A stretch of DNA of 64,000 nucleotides from Spirosoma endbachense (GCF_010233585.1 NZ_CP045997.1:4033715-4097714), one strand, 5' to 3'. Shown: positions 48,542 to 58,873, numbered from the stretch's first letter. The notes: generated by a model not told the origin, from the letters alone. A program made the numbers and translations.

Positions 48542-49228
48542 ATGAAGAAGTGCTTGCTATTGACGGGCTGGCTGGTAGCCTTAACTATTCAGCTTTTTGC
48601 CCAAACACCTCCTACCGGCCACCCAAATACAAACGGAGCTGGCTGGAAACCACTCTTTGAGCGCGATCTTTCTGACGCTGGCTATCCGAAAGGTGTCTGG
48701 AGTTTCGAGGAAGGTGTATTGACCGCAACCGCCGATAAATCAATCTGGACGGCCAAGCCCTATAATGACTTTATACTTGATTTATTTTTTCAAACGGCCG
48801 ATGGCACCAACAGTGGCGTTGTGGTGCATTGCAGCGACACCACCAACTGGATTCCGAACTCGGTCGAAATTCAGATTGCCGACGATCATGCCAAGAAATG
48901 GGCAGAATCGCCCACAAACTGGCAATGCGGGGCTTTCTTCGGCCATCAGGGCCCTACCAAAAGCGTTGTTAAAAAGCCCGGCGAATGGAATCGCTATACG
49001 CTGACTTGCCAGGGCAAAATGATTTACATCGTCCTAAACAACCAACTGGTGAATACGATTGATCTGACAAAATTCACCTCGACAAAGAAAAACCCTGATG
49101 GTTCTGATGTTCCGGCCTGGCTCAATAAACCCGCTGCAGACCTTCCTTTACATGGGTTCATTGGTTTACAGGGCAAACATGCAGGAGCCCCTATTTACTT
49201 CCGAAACTTAAAAATTAAGGAATTATAG
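48542..49228 (+). CDS. DUF1080 (3-keto-disaccharide hydrolase-like) secreted protein
   Basis: 228 aa from the ATG at 48542, which starts the signal peptide (LLLTGWLVALTIQLFAQ); upstream in-frame codons lie in the long inverted repeat and are not expected to be translated. The concanavalin-like jelly roll shows GWKPLFERDL, LDLFFQTADGTNSGVVVHC, NSVEIQIADDH, NRYTLTCQGKMIYIVLNNQ and FIGLQGKHAGAPIYFRNLKIKEL. DUF1080 proteins are secreted glycan-active enzymes or binding domains. Confidence 0.92.
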   Translation: MKKCLLLTGWLVALTIQLFAQTPPTGHPNTNGAGWKPLFERDLSDAGYPKGVWSFEEGVLTATADKSIWTAKPYNDFILDLFFQTADGTNSGVVVHCSDTTNWIPNSVEIQIADDHAKKWAESPTNWQCGAFFGHQGPTKSVVKKPGEWNRYTLTCQGKMIYIVLNNQLVNTIDLTKFTSTKKNPDGSDVPAWLNKPAADLPLHGFIGLQGKHAGAPIYFRNLKIKEL

Positions 49229-49282
49229 GTGTCTGTTCCGTTAAAGGTACTTTTTCGGTGCGGCAGTTGTTAATCAGGTACC

Positions 49283-49534
49283 ATGCAACATGAACCCCAA
49301 ACCCGGCACAGCCGCGCCCTTCCCGAACTCCGATTCTCGCTTAACCTCCTGTATGTTGGTCGGCTTCTGGTTGGTCTGAAGTCAGCCGATGAGGTCGAAG
49401 ACCTGTTTGATACCCGCATCGAAACAGTGACCGATGAATTGGTAGCGACGGAATTACTTCACGAAGCAGCGGTTCTGGCAGGTGACATTTTGCCGGAAAA
49501 CCCCGCAACACAAGCCATGGACGATGCAGCGTAA
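49283..49534 (+). CDS. Small hypothetical protein
   Basis: 83 aa, acidic and helical (LRFSLNLLYVGRLLVGLKSADE, given here only in part; then VTDELVATELLHEAAVLAG). Starts 54 bp after the DUF1080 stop and ends 42 bp before the HAD gene, same strand. No family recognised and no signal peptide. The spacing supports a real gene; the sequence alone does not prove it. Confidence 0.5.
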   Translation: MQHEPQTRHSRALPELRFSLNLLYVGRLLVGLKSADEVEDLFDTRIETVTDELVATELLHEAAVLAGDILPENPATQAMDDAA

Positions 49535-49576
49535 GCAACAATCTGCTTTCTTTGTACCTCCATCCATTTCTTCCCC

Positions 49577-50257
49577 ATGCCCGATGCTCCGTTTGCCGCC
49601 CTCTTCGATATGGACGGCGTCATAGTTGATAACACTGACTTTCATATCAATGCCTGGCTTCAGTTTGCGCAACACAAAGGCATTCCATTAACCCGAGATC
49701 AATACATTGACCATATCAACGGCCGCGTATCGGCCGATGCCATGGCCTATGTGTTCCAGCGCCCAATTGAACCCGGCGAACTTATCGTTCTAACGGAAGA
49801 AAAAGAAGCCATTTATCGGGAGCTCTATCGCCCTCATCTCCAGCCAGCACCAGGCCTGATCACGCTTTTAGAGGCTCTCAAAGCCCGGAATGTTCCGACA
49901 GCCGTTGGTACGTCGGCACCGATGAGCAATGTGCACTTTACACTTGACGGCCTATTACTCCGACCTTATTTCGACACCGTCGTTGATGCAAGCCTGGTTA
50001 AACATGGCAAACCGCATCCTGAAATTTATCTGAAAGCAGCCGAAAAAGTAGGCGTTGAACCCGCGCGATGTGTGGTTTTCGAAGATGCGTTTGCGGGTAT
50101 TCAGGCAGGACTTCGGGCGGGTATGGCTGTTATCGCCGTTGCAACTACCCTAACCCGCAATGAGCTAGCCGGTTCCGGAGCATCGCTGATTGTCGATGAC
50201 TTTATTGGGCTAACTGTAGACGCTATACGCGAAGTGGTCAATAAAACGGTTCATTGA
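49577..50257 (+). CDS. HAD family phosphatase (beta-phosphoglucomutase-like)
   Basis: 226 aa. HAD motif I LFDMDGVIVDN (nucleophile and acid Asp), motif II VGTSAPMSNV, motif III Lys in HGKPHPEIYLKAA and motif IV VVFEDAFAGIQAG. An alpha-helical C1 cap of about 65 residues sits after motif I. Members dephosphorylate sugar phosphates or isomerise beta-glucose-1-phosphate. The gene ends 53 bp before the agmatine deiminase start. Confidence 0.93.
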   Translation: MPDAPFAALFDMDGVIVDNTDFHINAWLQFAQHKGIPLTRDQYIDHINGRVSADAMAYVFQRPIEPGELIVLTEEKEAIYRELYRPHLQPAPGLITLLEALKARNVPTAVGTSAPMSNVHFTLDGLLLRPYFDTVVDASLVKHGKPHPEIYLKAAEKVGVEPARCVVFEDAFAGIQAGLRAGMAVIAVATTLTRNELAGSGASLIVDDFIGLTVDAIREVVNKTVH

Positions 50258-50280
50258 CCCACCCGTATTTCGTACCTTTG
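50254..50280 (+). promoter_or_regulatory. Candidate Bacteroidota promoter for the agmatine deiminase gene
   Basis: TTG at 50254-50256 (overlapping the HAD stop codon) and TACCTTTG at 50273-50280, matching -33 TTG and -7 TAnnTTTG. It lies 30 bp before the ATG at 50311, which favours that ATG over an in-frame TTG at 50254. Confidence 0.45.
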
Positions 50281-50310
50281 CCCGATCAATTTGTTGTAGT
50301 ACCAACGTTC

Positions 50311-51378
50311 ATGTCTTTGACCTCTTCATCCGAAACGTCCCTGATTCCTGCCCGTGAGGGCTTTTTCTTTCCGGCCGAGTGGCATCCCCACGTAGCAACC
50401 TGGTTGAGCTGGCCACATACCGAAGCGTCGTGGACCAACGAGCGCCAGGAATTGATGTTTCCAGCTTACATCGATTTCATTAAGGCCATTTCTGACAGCG
50501 AACAGGTCTGCATCAATGCCCACAACGACATTGTGATTCAGGCGGCCAAACTGCGTCTGCTGGCGGCTGGTGTAAACATGGATCGGATCACGCTCCTGCC
50601 CCACCCGACCAATGATTCGTGGTGTCGTGATCATGGCCCCGCGTTTCTGATCAATCCGGCGAATAAACAACGGATGATCGTGAATTGGGGTTATAATGCG
50701 TGGGGGGGCAAGTATCCACCTTTCGACCGTGACGATCTGATTCCAGTTGAGATTGCCCATTATCGTGGTCTGGACTACGTGACTCCAGGCATCATTATGG
50801 AGGGCGGTTCGGTTGAGTTCAATGGAGCCGGAACTGTACTAACGAGTCGGGCCTGCCTGCTCAACCAAAATCGCAACAGTCATCTGACGCAGGCTAAAAT
50901 TGAACAATACCTCTGCGATTACTACGGTGTTCAGCAAGTGCTTTGGGTAGAAGAGGGTATCGTTGGCGACGATACCGACGGGCATATTGACGATACGGTC
51001 CGTTTTGTGAACGAGGATACGGTGCTGGCTGCCTATGAGCCAAATCAAAACGACGCCAATTACCCATTTCTTCAGGAAATCCATCAGGAACTAAAGCAGA
51101 TGCGGTTACTGAATGGCAAACAACTGACCATCGTTGAGCTGCCCATGCCCGATCCGGTAGTGAGCGATGGGCTGCGGCTACCGGCTTCGTATGCCAACTT
51201 TCTCATAACCAACAAATCGGTTATTGTTCCAACGTTCCGCTGCAATAAAGATCAGCCAGCATTAGACATCATCGGCCAGTGTTTTCCCGACCGCCAGGTA
51301 ATTGGCATCGACTCGACCGATATTGTCTGGGGTCTGGGCAGTTTTCATTGTCTGAGCCAACAGGAACCTAGTGTCTGA
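50311..51378 (+). CDS. aguA: Agmatine deiminase family protein (PAD_porph)
   Basis: 355 aa from the ATG at 50311. Guanidine-group deiminase fold: WHPHVATWLSWPHTEASW, WCRDHGPAFLIN, IIMEGGSVEFNGAGTVL, DDTDGHIDDTVRFV and the catalytic Cys in GSFHCLSQQEPS. The residues fit agmatine deiminase (agmatine to N-carbamoylputrescine); the same family includes bacterial peptidyl-arginine deiminase, but no signal peptide or extra domain is present. It overlaps no gene; the next starts 7 bp later. Confidence 0.9.
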   Translation: MSLTSSSETSLIPAREGFFFPAEWHPHVATWLSWPHTEASWTNERQELMFPAYIDFIKAISDSEQVCINAHNDIVIQAAKLRLLAAGVNMDRITLLPHPTNDSWCRDHGPAFLINPANKQRMIVNWGYNAWGGKYPPFDRDDLIPVEIAHYRGLDYVTPGIIMEGGSVEFNGAGTVLTSRACLLNQNRNSHLTQAKIEQYLCDYYGVQQVLWVEEGIVGDDTDGHIDDTVRFVNEDTVLAAYEPNQNDANYPFLQEIHQELKQMRLLNGKQLTIVELPMPDPVVSDGLRLPASYANFLITNKSVIVPTFRCNKDQPALDIIGQCFPDRQVIGIDSTDIVWGLGSFHCLSQQEPSV

Positions 51379-51385
51379 CGAATCT

Positions 51386-51724
51386 ATGTACGATAACAAA
51401 ACGTTTCGATCCGTTGCCAACAGCGATAATGGCGAAGTCAGTGGTGAAACCGTGTTCCATTACCACCAGCAAGGCCAGCTCGTTTGGGCAGATTATGAGG
51501 GTGGAGCCATTGTGAAAGGGTTTCTGATTGCCACTGTTCAGGACGATCAAAGCCTGGATATGCGCTACCAGCATGTCAACACACAGGGCGAATTGATGAC
51601 AGGTCGGTGTCGATCAACACCCGAAAAACTGCCAGATGGCCGCATTCGGCTGCATGAACGCTGGCAATGGACCAGTGGTGACGAATCGTCGGGCGAGTCC
51701 ATCGTCGACGAAATACCCTCCTGA
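51386..51724 (+). CDS. Small cytoplasmic protein of the n-acetylglutamate synthase-like (uncharacterised) family
   Basis: 112 aa from the ATG at 51386; a GTG at 51371 overlapping the upstream stop is possible. Beta-rich: GEVSGETVFHYHQQGQLVWA, YEGGAIVKGFLIATVQDD, LDMRYQHVNTQGELMTGRC, RIRLHERWQWTSGDESSG. Proteins with this pattern are labelled n-acetylglutamate synthase in Bacteroidota, but there is no GNAT or kinase motif and that function is doubtful. Likely co-transcribed with the deiminase. Confidence 0.75.
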   Translation: MYDNKTFRSVANSDNGEVSGETVFHYHQQGQLVWADYEGGAIVKGFLIATVQDDQSLDMRYQHVNTQGELMTGRCRSTPEKLPDGRIRLHERWQWTSGDESSGESIVDEIPS

Positions 51725-51736
51725 GCGACTTAATTT

Positions 51737-52438
51737 ATGCGAATCTGTTCACTCTTTATCTCGTTCACGCTTTCACTCGTTTTGAGTGGATGTGCCAGGC
51801 AAACCGCGTTCACCGCCGAATTAACACCACATTTGCTGAAAGCAGTAAATCTGGAAGAAACTGTTAGTCGTCGTGATGAATTGATGATGGCCTATTCCAT
51901 GACGAGTTATGACGCCAAAAACAAACCCGTATCGGTTGTCAATGGCGGTTGGGGTGTAGAACCAATGCAGAAAGGCCAACAGCTCGACCTTCGGGCAGCC
52001 GGTTCTGCCAAAGCGTTGCCCATCAGTCTGGAATTACCTCGCAACGGTCGTATTGTTGCGTCACTAGTACTGATTGAAGTGGACGATTACAATCGGGCAA
52101 AGCAACTGCTGGACCGGGTTCGCCGGGTGCATAACATCGTGTCAGGGCCAGCAGCACTGGTCGTAACAGCCACAGAAGTTTTGACCCCGCTGAAATACGT
52201 GGCGGCTGGCCTGGTTGCTTCGGGCATCGGCCTGCAACTTGTCGATCAGTTGGACGACGACGATCTGCTCGGGCAAAGCAGCGTTGAGATTCATGAAGCT
52301 GAATTACGGCAGAAAAAGCAACGGATTGTGCATGTACCCACCGTGTTTACCGGCCAAAACCTACGCGACGCCTTTGAGTATCATCTCGACTATGATATTG
52401 TCCTTAAAACCGTGAAAATCCAGCCCAATCGCCAATAA
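51737..52438 (+). CDS. Hypothetical lipoprotein
   Basis: 233 aa. Lipoprotein signal LVLSGCARQTAF (Cys19). The mature region shows strands (ELMMAYSMTSYDAKN, ISLELPRNGRIVASLVLIEV), a helix with basic residues (RAKQLLDRVRRVHN), a hydrophobic Gly/Ala helix (YVAAGLVASGIGLQLV) and an acidic run LDDDDLL. The pattern LVLIEVDDYN and the acidic turn suggest a C2-like or calcium-binding fold, but I do not recognise the family. 12 bp after the preceding gene. Confidence 0.75.
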   Translation: MRICSLFISFTLSLVLSGCARQTAFTAELTPHLLKAVNLEETVSRRDELMMAYSMTSYDAKNKPVSVVNGGWGVEPMQKGQQLDLRAAGSAKALPISLELPRNGRIVASLVLIEVDDYNRAKQLLDRVRRVHNIVSGPAALVVTATEVLTPLKYVAAGLVASGIGLQLVDQLDDDDLLGQSSVEIHEAELRQKKQRIVHVPTVFTGQNLRDAFEYHLDYDIVLKTVKIQPNRQ

Positions 52439-52575
52439 GCAATCGCCTGTAGCGTTGCTTAAGAAGAACGAATGTTTTTGTCATTAACTTGGTTTTTAGT
52501 CTACTGAGGTATGCAATCAGTACTACCGCTAGTAGCAGACAGTAACCCCATAAATCAATTTTCTATCCCGACGCT

Positions 52576-54939
52576 ATGCGCCAATTCACAGGCGGTATCT
52601 TGCTGGCACTTGCCGTAACAGCCTGCAAAACAACCGCACCAGTGGTTCAGCAAACGCCCCCACAGCCGATTATTCTGACGCTGGGGAACAAAGCTTTCAC
52701 CACTGACGATTTCTTCCAGTCGTTTACTAAAAATCAGTTCTCGTCCGATTCTGCCCAACGAACCGACGTTAAGAATTACTTCGACCTGTACACCAATCTG
52801 AAACTTAAAGTACTGGCCGCTGAGACAGAAGGACGCGACACCACCGAAGCTTTTCGGGAGGAAATGAACACCTACCGAAAGCAACTGGCCCAGTCGTATC
52901 TGACCGACAAAGTGCTGGTCGAATCCCTGTCGGCCGAAGCCTACCAGCGGATGCAGGAGGAAATAAATGCTTCGCATATTCTGGTTTCGGTTGTAGAAGA
53001 TGCCGCTCCGGCCGATACACTTGCAGCCTACCAAAAGGTGGTGTCAATTCGCAAACAGGCACTGGCTGGTACTGATTTTGCTACACTGGCCCGCAATAAT
53101 TCACAGGATAGCCAGACAGCGCCCAATGGTGGAAATCTGGGCTACCTTACTGCCTTTTCGCTCGTTTATCCACTTGAAACAGTAGCCTATACGACGCCCG
53201 TGGGCCAGGTTTCGATGCCTGTTCGGTCACGATCGGGGTATCATCTGATTAAGGTCAACAACCGCCGACCGAGCCGTGGGAAACTACGGGTTGCCCATAT
53301 TCTGGTCCGTCTGAGTCCCAGTGCGGACGAAGCGGGCCAAAAAGCCGCCCAGGATCGTATCGATGCGGCCTATACCCGCCTGCAAAAAGGAGAAGCCTTT
53401 GAAACCGTTTGTCAGGAAGTATCTGACGATGTAACCTCCCGATCAAACGGCGGATTGCTACCAATCTTTGGCGTCGATAAGCAAGTCCCCGCTTTTGAAG
53501 AAGCTGCTTTTGGCTTAACCAAACCGGGTGAGCTTTCGAAACCTGTCCGCACAAACTATGGCTGGCATATCATTAAGCTCGTTGAACGTAAAGGGCTGGA
53601 GCCTTATGCAGATCTGGCCCCTTCGCTACGTCAGCGCGTGATGACCGATACCCGCGCGGATGTATTGCGGCAGGCGACTGTACAACGGCTAAAGAAAGAG
53701 TACGCGATCCAAGAGGATAAAGTGGTAGTTGAAACCGCATTAGCCAAAGCCGATAGCAATCTATTGCGTGGCCAATGGCGCTACTCTGAACCACTTGATC
53801 CTGCCTTGCAGAATAAACCCCTTTTTACGATCTCCGGTAAGCCCGTTACAACCAACCAGTTTTTCGCTTATGTGCGTCAGAAACAGCTGCCCCAACGCAA
53901 TCCGGCTTTAGCCACTACGAATCCCGTCACACCTTCTACGGGCTCACCTGCGGTTTCGATGCGCCGATTACTCGACCGGTTTGAAGGCGATCAGTTAATT
54001 GCTACTGAAGAAGCGAATCTGGACAAAAAATCATCAGAATTTCGTTCGCTGCTCAACGAGATTCGGGATGGTGTCCTGCTCTCGCAGGTAATGGAGCAAA
54101 ACGTATGGGAACGATCGATGACGGACTCAACAGGGCAACGGCAGTACTTTGACCAAAACAAAGATAAATACCGTTTCCCCGAACGTGCTGTCGCAACGAT
54201 CATCGTGGCTCAGAACGACGATTTGCTGAAACAAGCCCGCGAAATGCTGGCCGGCAAACCGCCCTACCAACTCAAACGGTCGGCGCCCGATTTGCTTTAT
54301 GACCGTAACCAAACAGCTCTGGCTGCCCTGCAGCGGGATAATATGTATGACGTTTTGGTGACTCTTGCCCGCAATCCCGACTATGTTGTTGAAGTATCGG
54401 GGGCACATGATGCGACAGAACGCGATTCTGTTTCGGCGGGTCGGATTCGAGCCGTTGTCAGTTATTTACAGAAGAGCGGTATTTCGCTGAATCGCATTGC
54501 GGAGAAGGATTACCAGGGCGCGCCACCCCGTCGAACAACTGATGCGACCAAAGACACAGGGGTTCAGCGCCGAATTTCGTTTCAGTATTTTTCGAATGCC
54601 AAGGCCGACATTGCGAAAGTTCTGAACAGTAACCATCAGATTCCCTCGGGCAATCCAGCCGTAACGGTTACCGAAGGCATTTTTGCGGAAGGGAACAATC
54701 CATTTCTGGACAGTATCGATCAGTGGAAGGAAGGCACAACAACGTTTAATCGGGATGGAAAATCTGTTTCGATAACGATCAGTCGCCTTGACCAGGCGCG
54801 GGGTAAAACGTTTGCTGAGGCCAGGGGTGCAGTCATTAACGACTATCAGACGGTACTCGAACAACAATGGATTGCTCAGCTTCGACAAAAGTATCCCGTG
54901 AAAGTGAACGAAGACGAAATCCGGAAACTAGCGAAGTAA
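52576..54939 (+). CDS. Peptidyl-prolyl isomerase (PpiC/parvulin), two-domain periplasmic lipoprotein foldase
   Basis: 787 aa. Lipoprotein-type signal LALAVTACKTT. A SurA-like N-terminal helical region (about 30-130) precedes two parvulin domains: 1 at about 135-235 (NASHILVSVVED, NGGNLGYLTAF, SGYHLIKV) and 2 at about 240-340 (RVAHILVRLSPS, NGGLLPIFGVD, YGWHIIKL). The long C-terminal half (340-787) has no recognised domain. Expected role: folding outer-membrane or T9SS proteins. The next PPIase gene follows after 148 bp. Confidence 0.92.
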   Translation: MRQFTGGILLALAVTACKTTAPVVQQTPPQPIILTLGNKAFTTDDFFQSFTKNQFSSDSAQRTDVKNYFDLYTNLKLKVLAAETEGRDTTEAFREEMNTYRKQLAQSYLTDKVLVESLSAEAYQRMQEEINASHILVSVVEDAAPADTLAAYQKVVSIRKQALAGTDFATLARNNSQDSQTAPNGGNLGYLTAFSLVYPLETVAYTTPVGQVSMPVRSRSGYHLIKVNNRRPSRGKLRVAHILVRLSPSADEAGQKAAQDRIDAAYTRLQKGEAFETVCQEVSDDVTSRSNGGLLPIFGVDKQVPAFEEAAFGLTKPGELSKPVRTNYGWHIIKLVERKGLEPYADLAPSLRQRVMTDTRADVLRQATVQRLKKEYAIQEDKVVVETALAKADSNLLRGQWRYSEPLDPALQNKPLFTISGKPVTTNQFFAYVRQKQLPQRNPALATTNPVTPSTGSPAVSMRRLLDRFEGDQLIATEEANLDKKSSEFRSLLNEIRDGVLLSQVMEQNVWERSMTDSTGQRQYFDQNKDKYRFPERAVATIIVAQNDDLLKQAREMLAGKPPYQLKRSAPDLLYDRNQTALAALQRDNMYDVLVTLARNPDYVVEVSGAHDATERDSVSAGRIRAVVSYLQKSGISLNRIAEKDYQGAPPRRTTDATKDTGVQRRISFQYFSNAKADIAKVLNSNHQIPSGNPAVTVTEGIFAEGNNPFLDSIDQWKEGTTTFNRDGKSVSITISRLDQARGKTFAEARGAVINDYQTVLEQQWIAQLRQKYPVKVNEDEIRKLAK

Positions 54940-55087
54940 ACGATAAAAGAACAGCGGTTAAATTTCTATTAGTAGAAACGGAAAGTCCAGTGTCCAACGT
55001 CCGAAATCTAACCACTTAAATCAAGAATCACGTCTTAAATTTCCTTAAAACTCAGAGCTATTTGGGTTCTGTGCGTATATTTAGATC

Positions 55088-56467
55088 ATGAAAAAAGTAA
55101 TCTGTAGTGCTTACATCGTTTTGATGGGCTGGTTTCTGACCGCACCGGTCTTTGGCCAGGGTCAGGGTGTAAGCCTGAATAAGATCATTGCAAAGGTCGA
55201 TAACTACTACGTTCTTCGGTCTGATCTTGAAGAATCTTACCAATCTTATGTTGGCCAGAATCAAACTCCTCCCCAGAAATGTCAGTTACTGGAAAGTCTG
55301 GTTATCAACAAAATGATGCTGGCGAAAGCGGAAATTGACTCCGTTGTAGTCGATGACAAGATCGTAGATAGCGAACTCGACCAGCGGATGCAATACATGG
55401 TCCAGCAGTTTGGTTCCGAGAAAAACATCATTGAAGCCTACGGAAAAAGCCTGGAGATGCTCAAAAGTGAACTTCGCCAGCAGGTGAAAGATCAGAAAAT
55501 TGTTCAGAAAATGCAGCAGAAGATCACGACCGACATGAAGGTAACTCCTCGTGACGTTCGAAAATTCTTCGATGCTATTCCGAGAGACAGTCTGCCTTAC
55601 ATGCCTGCCGACGTTGAAGTTGGGCAAATTGTTCGGTTTGCGAAACCGACCAAAGAGCAAAAAGAGGTGCTGCGCCAGAAATTGCTGGATCTCAAAAAGC
55701 GTGTTCAGGCGGGTGAAGATTTTGCCAAATTAGCCAAAGAAAATTCAGAAGACGTTGGTTCTGCCCAGAACGGCGGTGACCTCGGCTTTGCCAAGCGGGG
55801 AGCGATGGTAGCCCCTTTTGAAGGAGCAGCTCTGAAACTAAAACCGAACGACATTTCAGATGTTGTTGAATCTGATTTTGGTCTTCACCTCATTCAGTTA
55901 CTGGAAACCCGAGGAGCCGAATATCACGCCCGGCACATCCTGATCCGGCCCGATTATAATCGACTGGATTTAACAGGTCCATCCCATTATCTGGATAGTT
56001 TACGGACACTTATCGTTGCCGATTCGATAAAGTTTGATAAGGCTGCCCACGATTTTTCAGAAGACAAAAGCACAGCCGACGCTGGTGGCCTTATTCGCGA
56101 TGCACAATCGGGAAGCAGCCGTCTGGCTATGGATGGCACGATGGAATACGCGATGTTTCAGATGCTCGACACGATGAAAGTGGGTAGTATTTCGGCTCCA
56201 CTGCCTTACCGTACTGAAGACGGTAAAAGTGCGGTACGAATATTGTATTTCAAGAGTAAAGTAGCGCCCCACACGGCCGATTTCAAGATTGATTTTGAAA
56301 AACTCCAGAACATTGTGTTAACCAACAAAAAGAACCGCGCTATTGATGAGTGGTTCCGAAAGTCGGTTGCTGATGTTTATATCACCGTCGATCCTGAATT
56401 TCAAAGCTGTCGCATCTTTGGTACTACCCAAAATAGTGCGGCCGCCCTCGGTCAGGGCGGAAATTAG
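55088..56467 (+). CDS. SurA-like peptidyl-prolyl isomerase
   Basis: 459 aa with signal peptide (VLMGWFLTAPVFGQ). SurA N domain (about 28-170: KIIAKVDNYYVLRSDLEES, ESLVINKMMLAKAEIDSV), first parvulin domain (about 178-280: NGGDLGFAKRGAM, FGLHLIQLLETRG), second, more diverged (about 283-390: YHARHILIRPDYN, ADAGGLIRDA). SurA-type chaperones guide beta-barrel proteins to the BAM complex. Adjacent to a second PPIase, as usual in Bacteroidota. The stop overlaps the start of the 28-bp inverted repeat. Confidence 0.93.
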   Translation: MKKVICSAYIVLMGWFLTAPVFGQGQGVSLNKIIAKVDNYYVLRSDLEESYQSYVGQNQTPPQKCQLLESLVINKMMLAKAEIDSVVVDDKIVDSELDQRMQYMVQQFGSEKNIIEAYGKSLEMLKSELRQQVKDQKIVQKMQQKITTDMKVTPRDVRKFFDAIPRDSLPYMPADVEVGQIVRFAKPTKEQKEVLRQKLLDLKKRVQAGEDFAKLAKENSEDVGSAQNGGDLGFAKRGAMVAPFEGAALKLKPNDISDVVESDFGLHLIQLLETRGAEYHARHILIRPDYNRLDLTGPSHYLDSLRTLIVADSIKFDKAAHDFSEDKSTADAGGLIRDAQSGSSRLAMDGTMEYAMFQMLDTMKVGSISAPLPYRTEDGKSAVRILYFKSKVAPHTADFKIDFEKLQNIVLTNKKNRAIDEWFRKSVADVYITVDPEFQSCRIFGTTQNSAAALGQGGN

Positions 56468-56548
56468 TGATGAGACGGTTTGCCGATGTGGATGACTGGT
56501 GACCGCAACTGCTTCATCACTCATCCACATCGGCAAACCGTCTCATCA
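56468..56548. repeat. Perfect 28-bp inverted repeat, 25-nt loop, between surA-like and moxR
   Basis: Arms 56468-56495 and 56521-56548 are fully complementary. It begins immediately after the SurA-like stop (TAG at 56465-56467) and ends 31 bp before the moxR GTG. It could end the chaperone transcript. Confidence 0.65.
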
Positions 56549-56579
56549 TGTAGTATTCATCATTAACCCCTTTTCACCT

Positions 56580-57539
<960 letters not shown>

Positions 57540-57542
<3 letters not shown>

Positions 57543-57621
57543 TTACGAGGACTAATCATACGCAAAAAGCCGATCTATTCTCGTAGATCGGCTTTTTGCG
57601 TATGATTAGTCCTCGTAATCA
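57540..57621. terminator. Perfect 38-bp inverted repeat joining two convergent gene ends
   Basis: Arms 57540-57577 and 57584-57621 are fully complementary, loop TTCTCG. The left arm starts in the moxR stop codon (57540-57542) and the right arm contains the last codons and stop of the small minus-strand gene (57606-57782). Both transcripts would end in the same hairpin. Confidence 0.75.
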
Positions 57622-57782
57622 TTTGATTTACCCAGGTAATCATCTTTTTTTCCTGTCGAGTTGTCGTCTACGCCCGAAGCATCAACATCGTCGTGTTTTT
57701 CGCTTACTAAAAAGTTTTTATCGGGTCTGGATGACGGGTCGGTGCCTCTTTCTTTTTCATCTTCCTGCTGTGGCTGTTCCAT
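57606..57782 (-). CDS. Small acidic hypothetical protein (58 aa)
   Basis: From the ATG at 57782: MEQPQQEDEKERGTDPSS, DKNFLVSEKHDDVDASG, GKKDDYLGKSNDYED, stop at 57606. Rich in Asp, Glu, Lys and Ser; no hydrophobic core, so it is probably disordered. Support for a real gene: a clean ATG-to-TAA frame, a terminator-like hairpin at its end, and no better gene on the other strand. It may be a small regulatory or stress peptide, but nothing proves this. Confidence 0.55.
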   Translation of the reverse strand: MEQPQQEDEKERGTDPSSRPDKNFLVSEKHDDVDASGVDDNSTGKKDDYLGKSNDYED

Positions 57783-57840
57783 AACGTTTTGTTCGTTTGT
57801 TTACACTTACAACGCAAAAAAACGACCGGGGTTAGAAAAG

Positions 57841-58830
57841 TTAGCGTTGGAGCTTCCAGATCGATTCGCCAGCTATTTTGATTCCAATAAGCTGGCCAAC
57901 CTGTAGGTCATCGCGGGTCGATAGCATACGCAGGCATACATAACGCGATAGTTCAACGTCTATTTCGTAATGGCTACCTTTAAAAAACAAGGCCCGAATT
58001 GTCCCACTTAGGCCCATATCATCCAATCGAATCTGCTCCGGACGCAGGCACAATAAGGCTTCGGGATTATCAACTCCGGACAAGCCTAAAGTGGGCAGGT
58101 GCTTTGCTTTCAAAATATTGACCGAACCCGTCATTCGGGCGGCATAAGCTGTTGCAGGTCGCCGGTAAACCTCTTTCGGGGGTCCGAATTGAACCAAACG
58201 GCCATCGCGCAAAATTCCTAACGAATTGGCAATTGATAGCGCATCGCTGGCATCGTGGGTCACCAGAAGACAGGCTGTGTTTTCGTGCCGAACCAGGTCA
58301 ACTAGCAGATCGCGAACAATGAGTCGGTTGGGTAAATCGAGGTGGCTGAATGGTTCATCCAGAAGCAATACCGCAGGCTTATCGGCAATAGCGCGGGCAA
58401 TGGCCGTACGCTGTTTTTCGCCACCTGAAACCTGGCGCGGCAAACGATCCTGCACATCCGTCAATCGGCAGAGCTTCAGCAGTTCATCGACCCGAAACTC
58501 GCGGTAGCTTTTCTCAAAAAAACGCAGTGCATAGGTAATATTTTCGCGAACCGATACATTTGGCATGAGTTGATATTCCTGATGAACAAGCCGGATATCT
58601 TCATGACCGGGAACCAGTACCTCCGATGGCCCCGGCACCCGTTCACCATTGAGCCGGACTTCGCCTTCGTCGGCATCTGTCAGACCGGCTAACATACTCA
58701 ATAAGGTACTTTTTCCGGAACCGCTGGCCCCAACAAGTGCCATAACAGTACCCGGTTCAAGCTTCAGCGATACGCCATGAACAGCCGCTATCGGGCCAAA
58801 TAATTTGGTGAGTTTATGTGCTTCGAGCAA
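57841..58830 (-). CDS. ABC transporter ATP-binding protein with TOBE-like C-terminal domain
   Basis: 329 aa. Walker A LVGASGSGKSTLLSML, Q loop VHQEYQLMPN, signature QVSGGEKQRTAIARA, Walker B AVLLLDEPFSHLD and H loop LLVTHDASD. The last about 80 residues (LCLRPEQIRLDD, HYEIDVELSRYVCLRM) form a MOI/TOBE-type domain, as in ATPases for iron(III), spermidine, molybdate or thiamine importers. No permease or binding protein is adjacent. The start is probably TTG at 58830: a stop lies 24 nt upstream in frame and no ATG is available. Confidence 0.9.
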   Translation of the reverse strand: MLEAHKLTKLFGPIAAVHGVSLKLEPGTVMALVGASGSGKSTLLSMLAGLTDADEGEVRLNGERVPGPSEVLVPGHEDIRLVHQEYQLMPNVSVRENITYALRFFEKSYREFRVDELLKLCRLTDVQDRLPRQVSGGEKQRTAIARAIADKPAVLLLDEPFSHLDLPNRLIVRDLLVDLVRHENTACLLVTHDASDALSIANSLGILRDGRLVQFGPPKEVYRRPATAYAARMTGSVNILKAKHLPTLGLSGVDNPEALLCLRPEQIRLDDMGLSGTIRALFFKGSHYEIDVELSRYVCLRMLSTRDDLQVGQLIGIKIAGESIWKLQR

Positions 58831-58873
58831 TCGTAGGTAAACGTTTTATAAGCTGGCAATAACCAAAAAACAA

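Noticed and set aside
57596..57906. Two overlapping plus-strand frames between moxR and the ABC ATPase
   Set aside because: The minus-strand 58-codon frame explains the region better, and one plus-strand frame runs into the antisense of the ABC gene.
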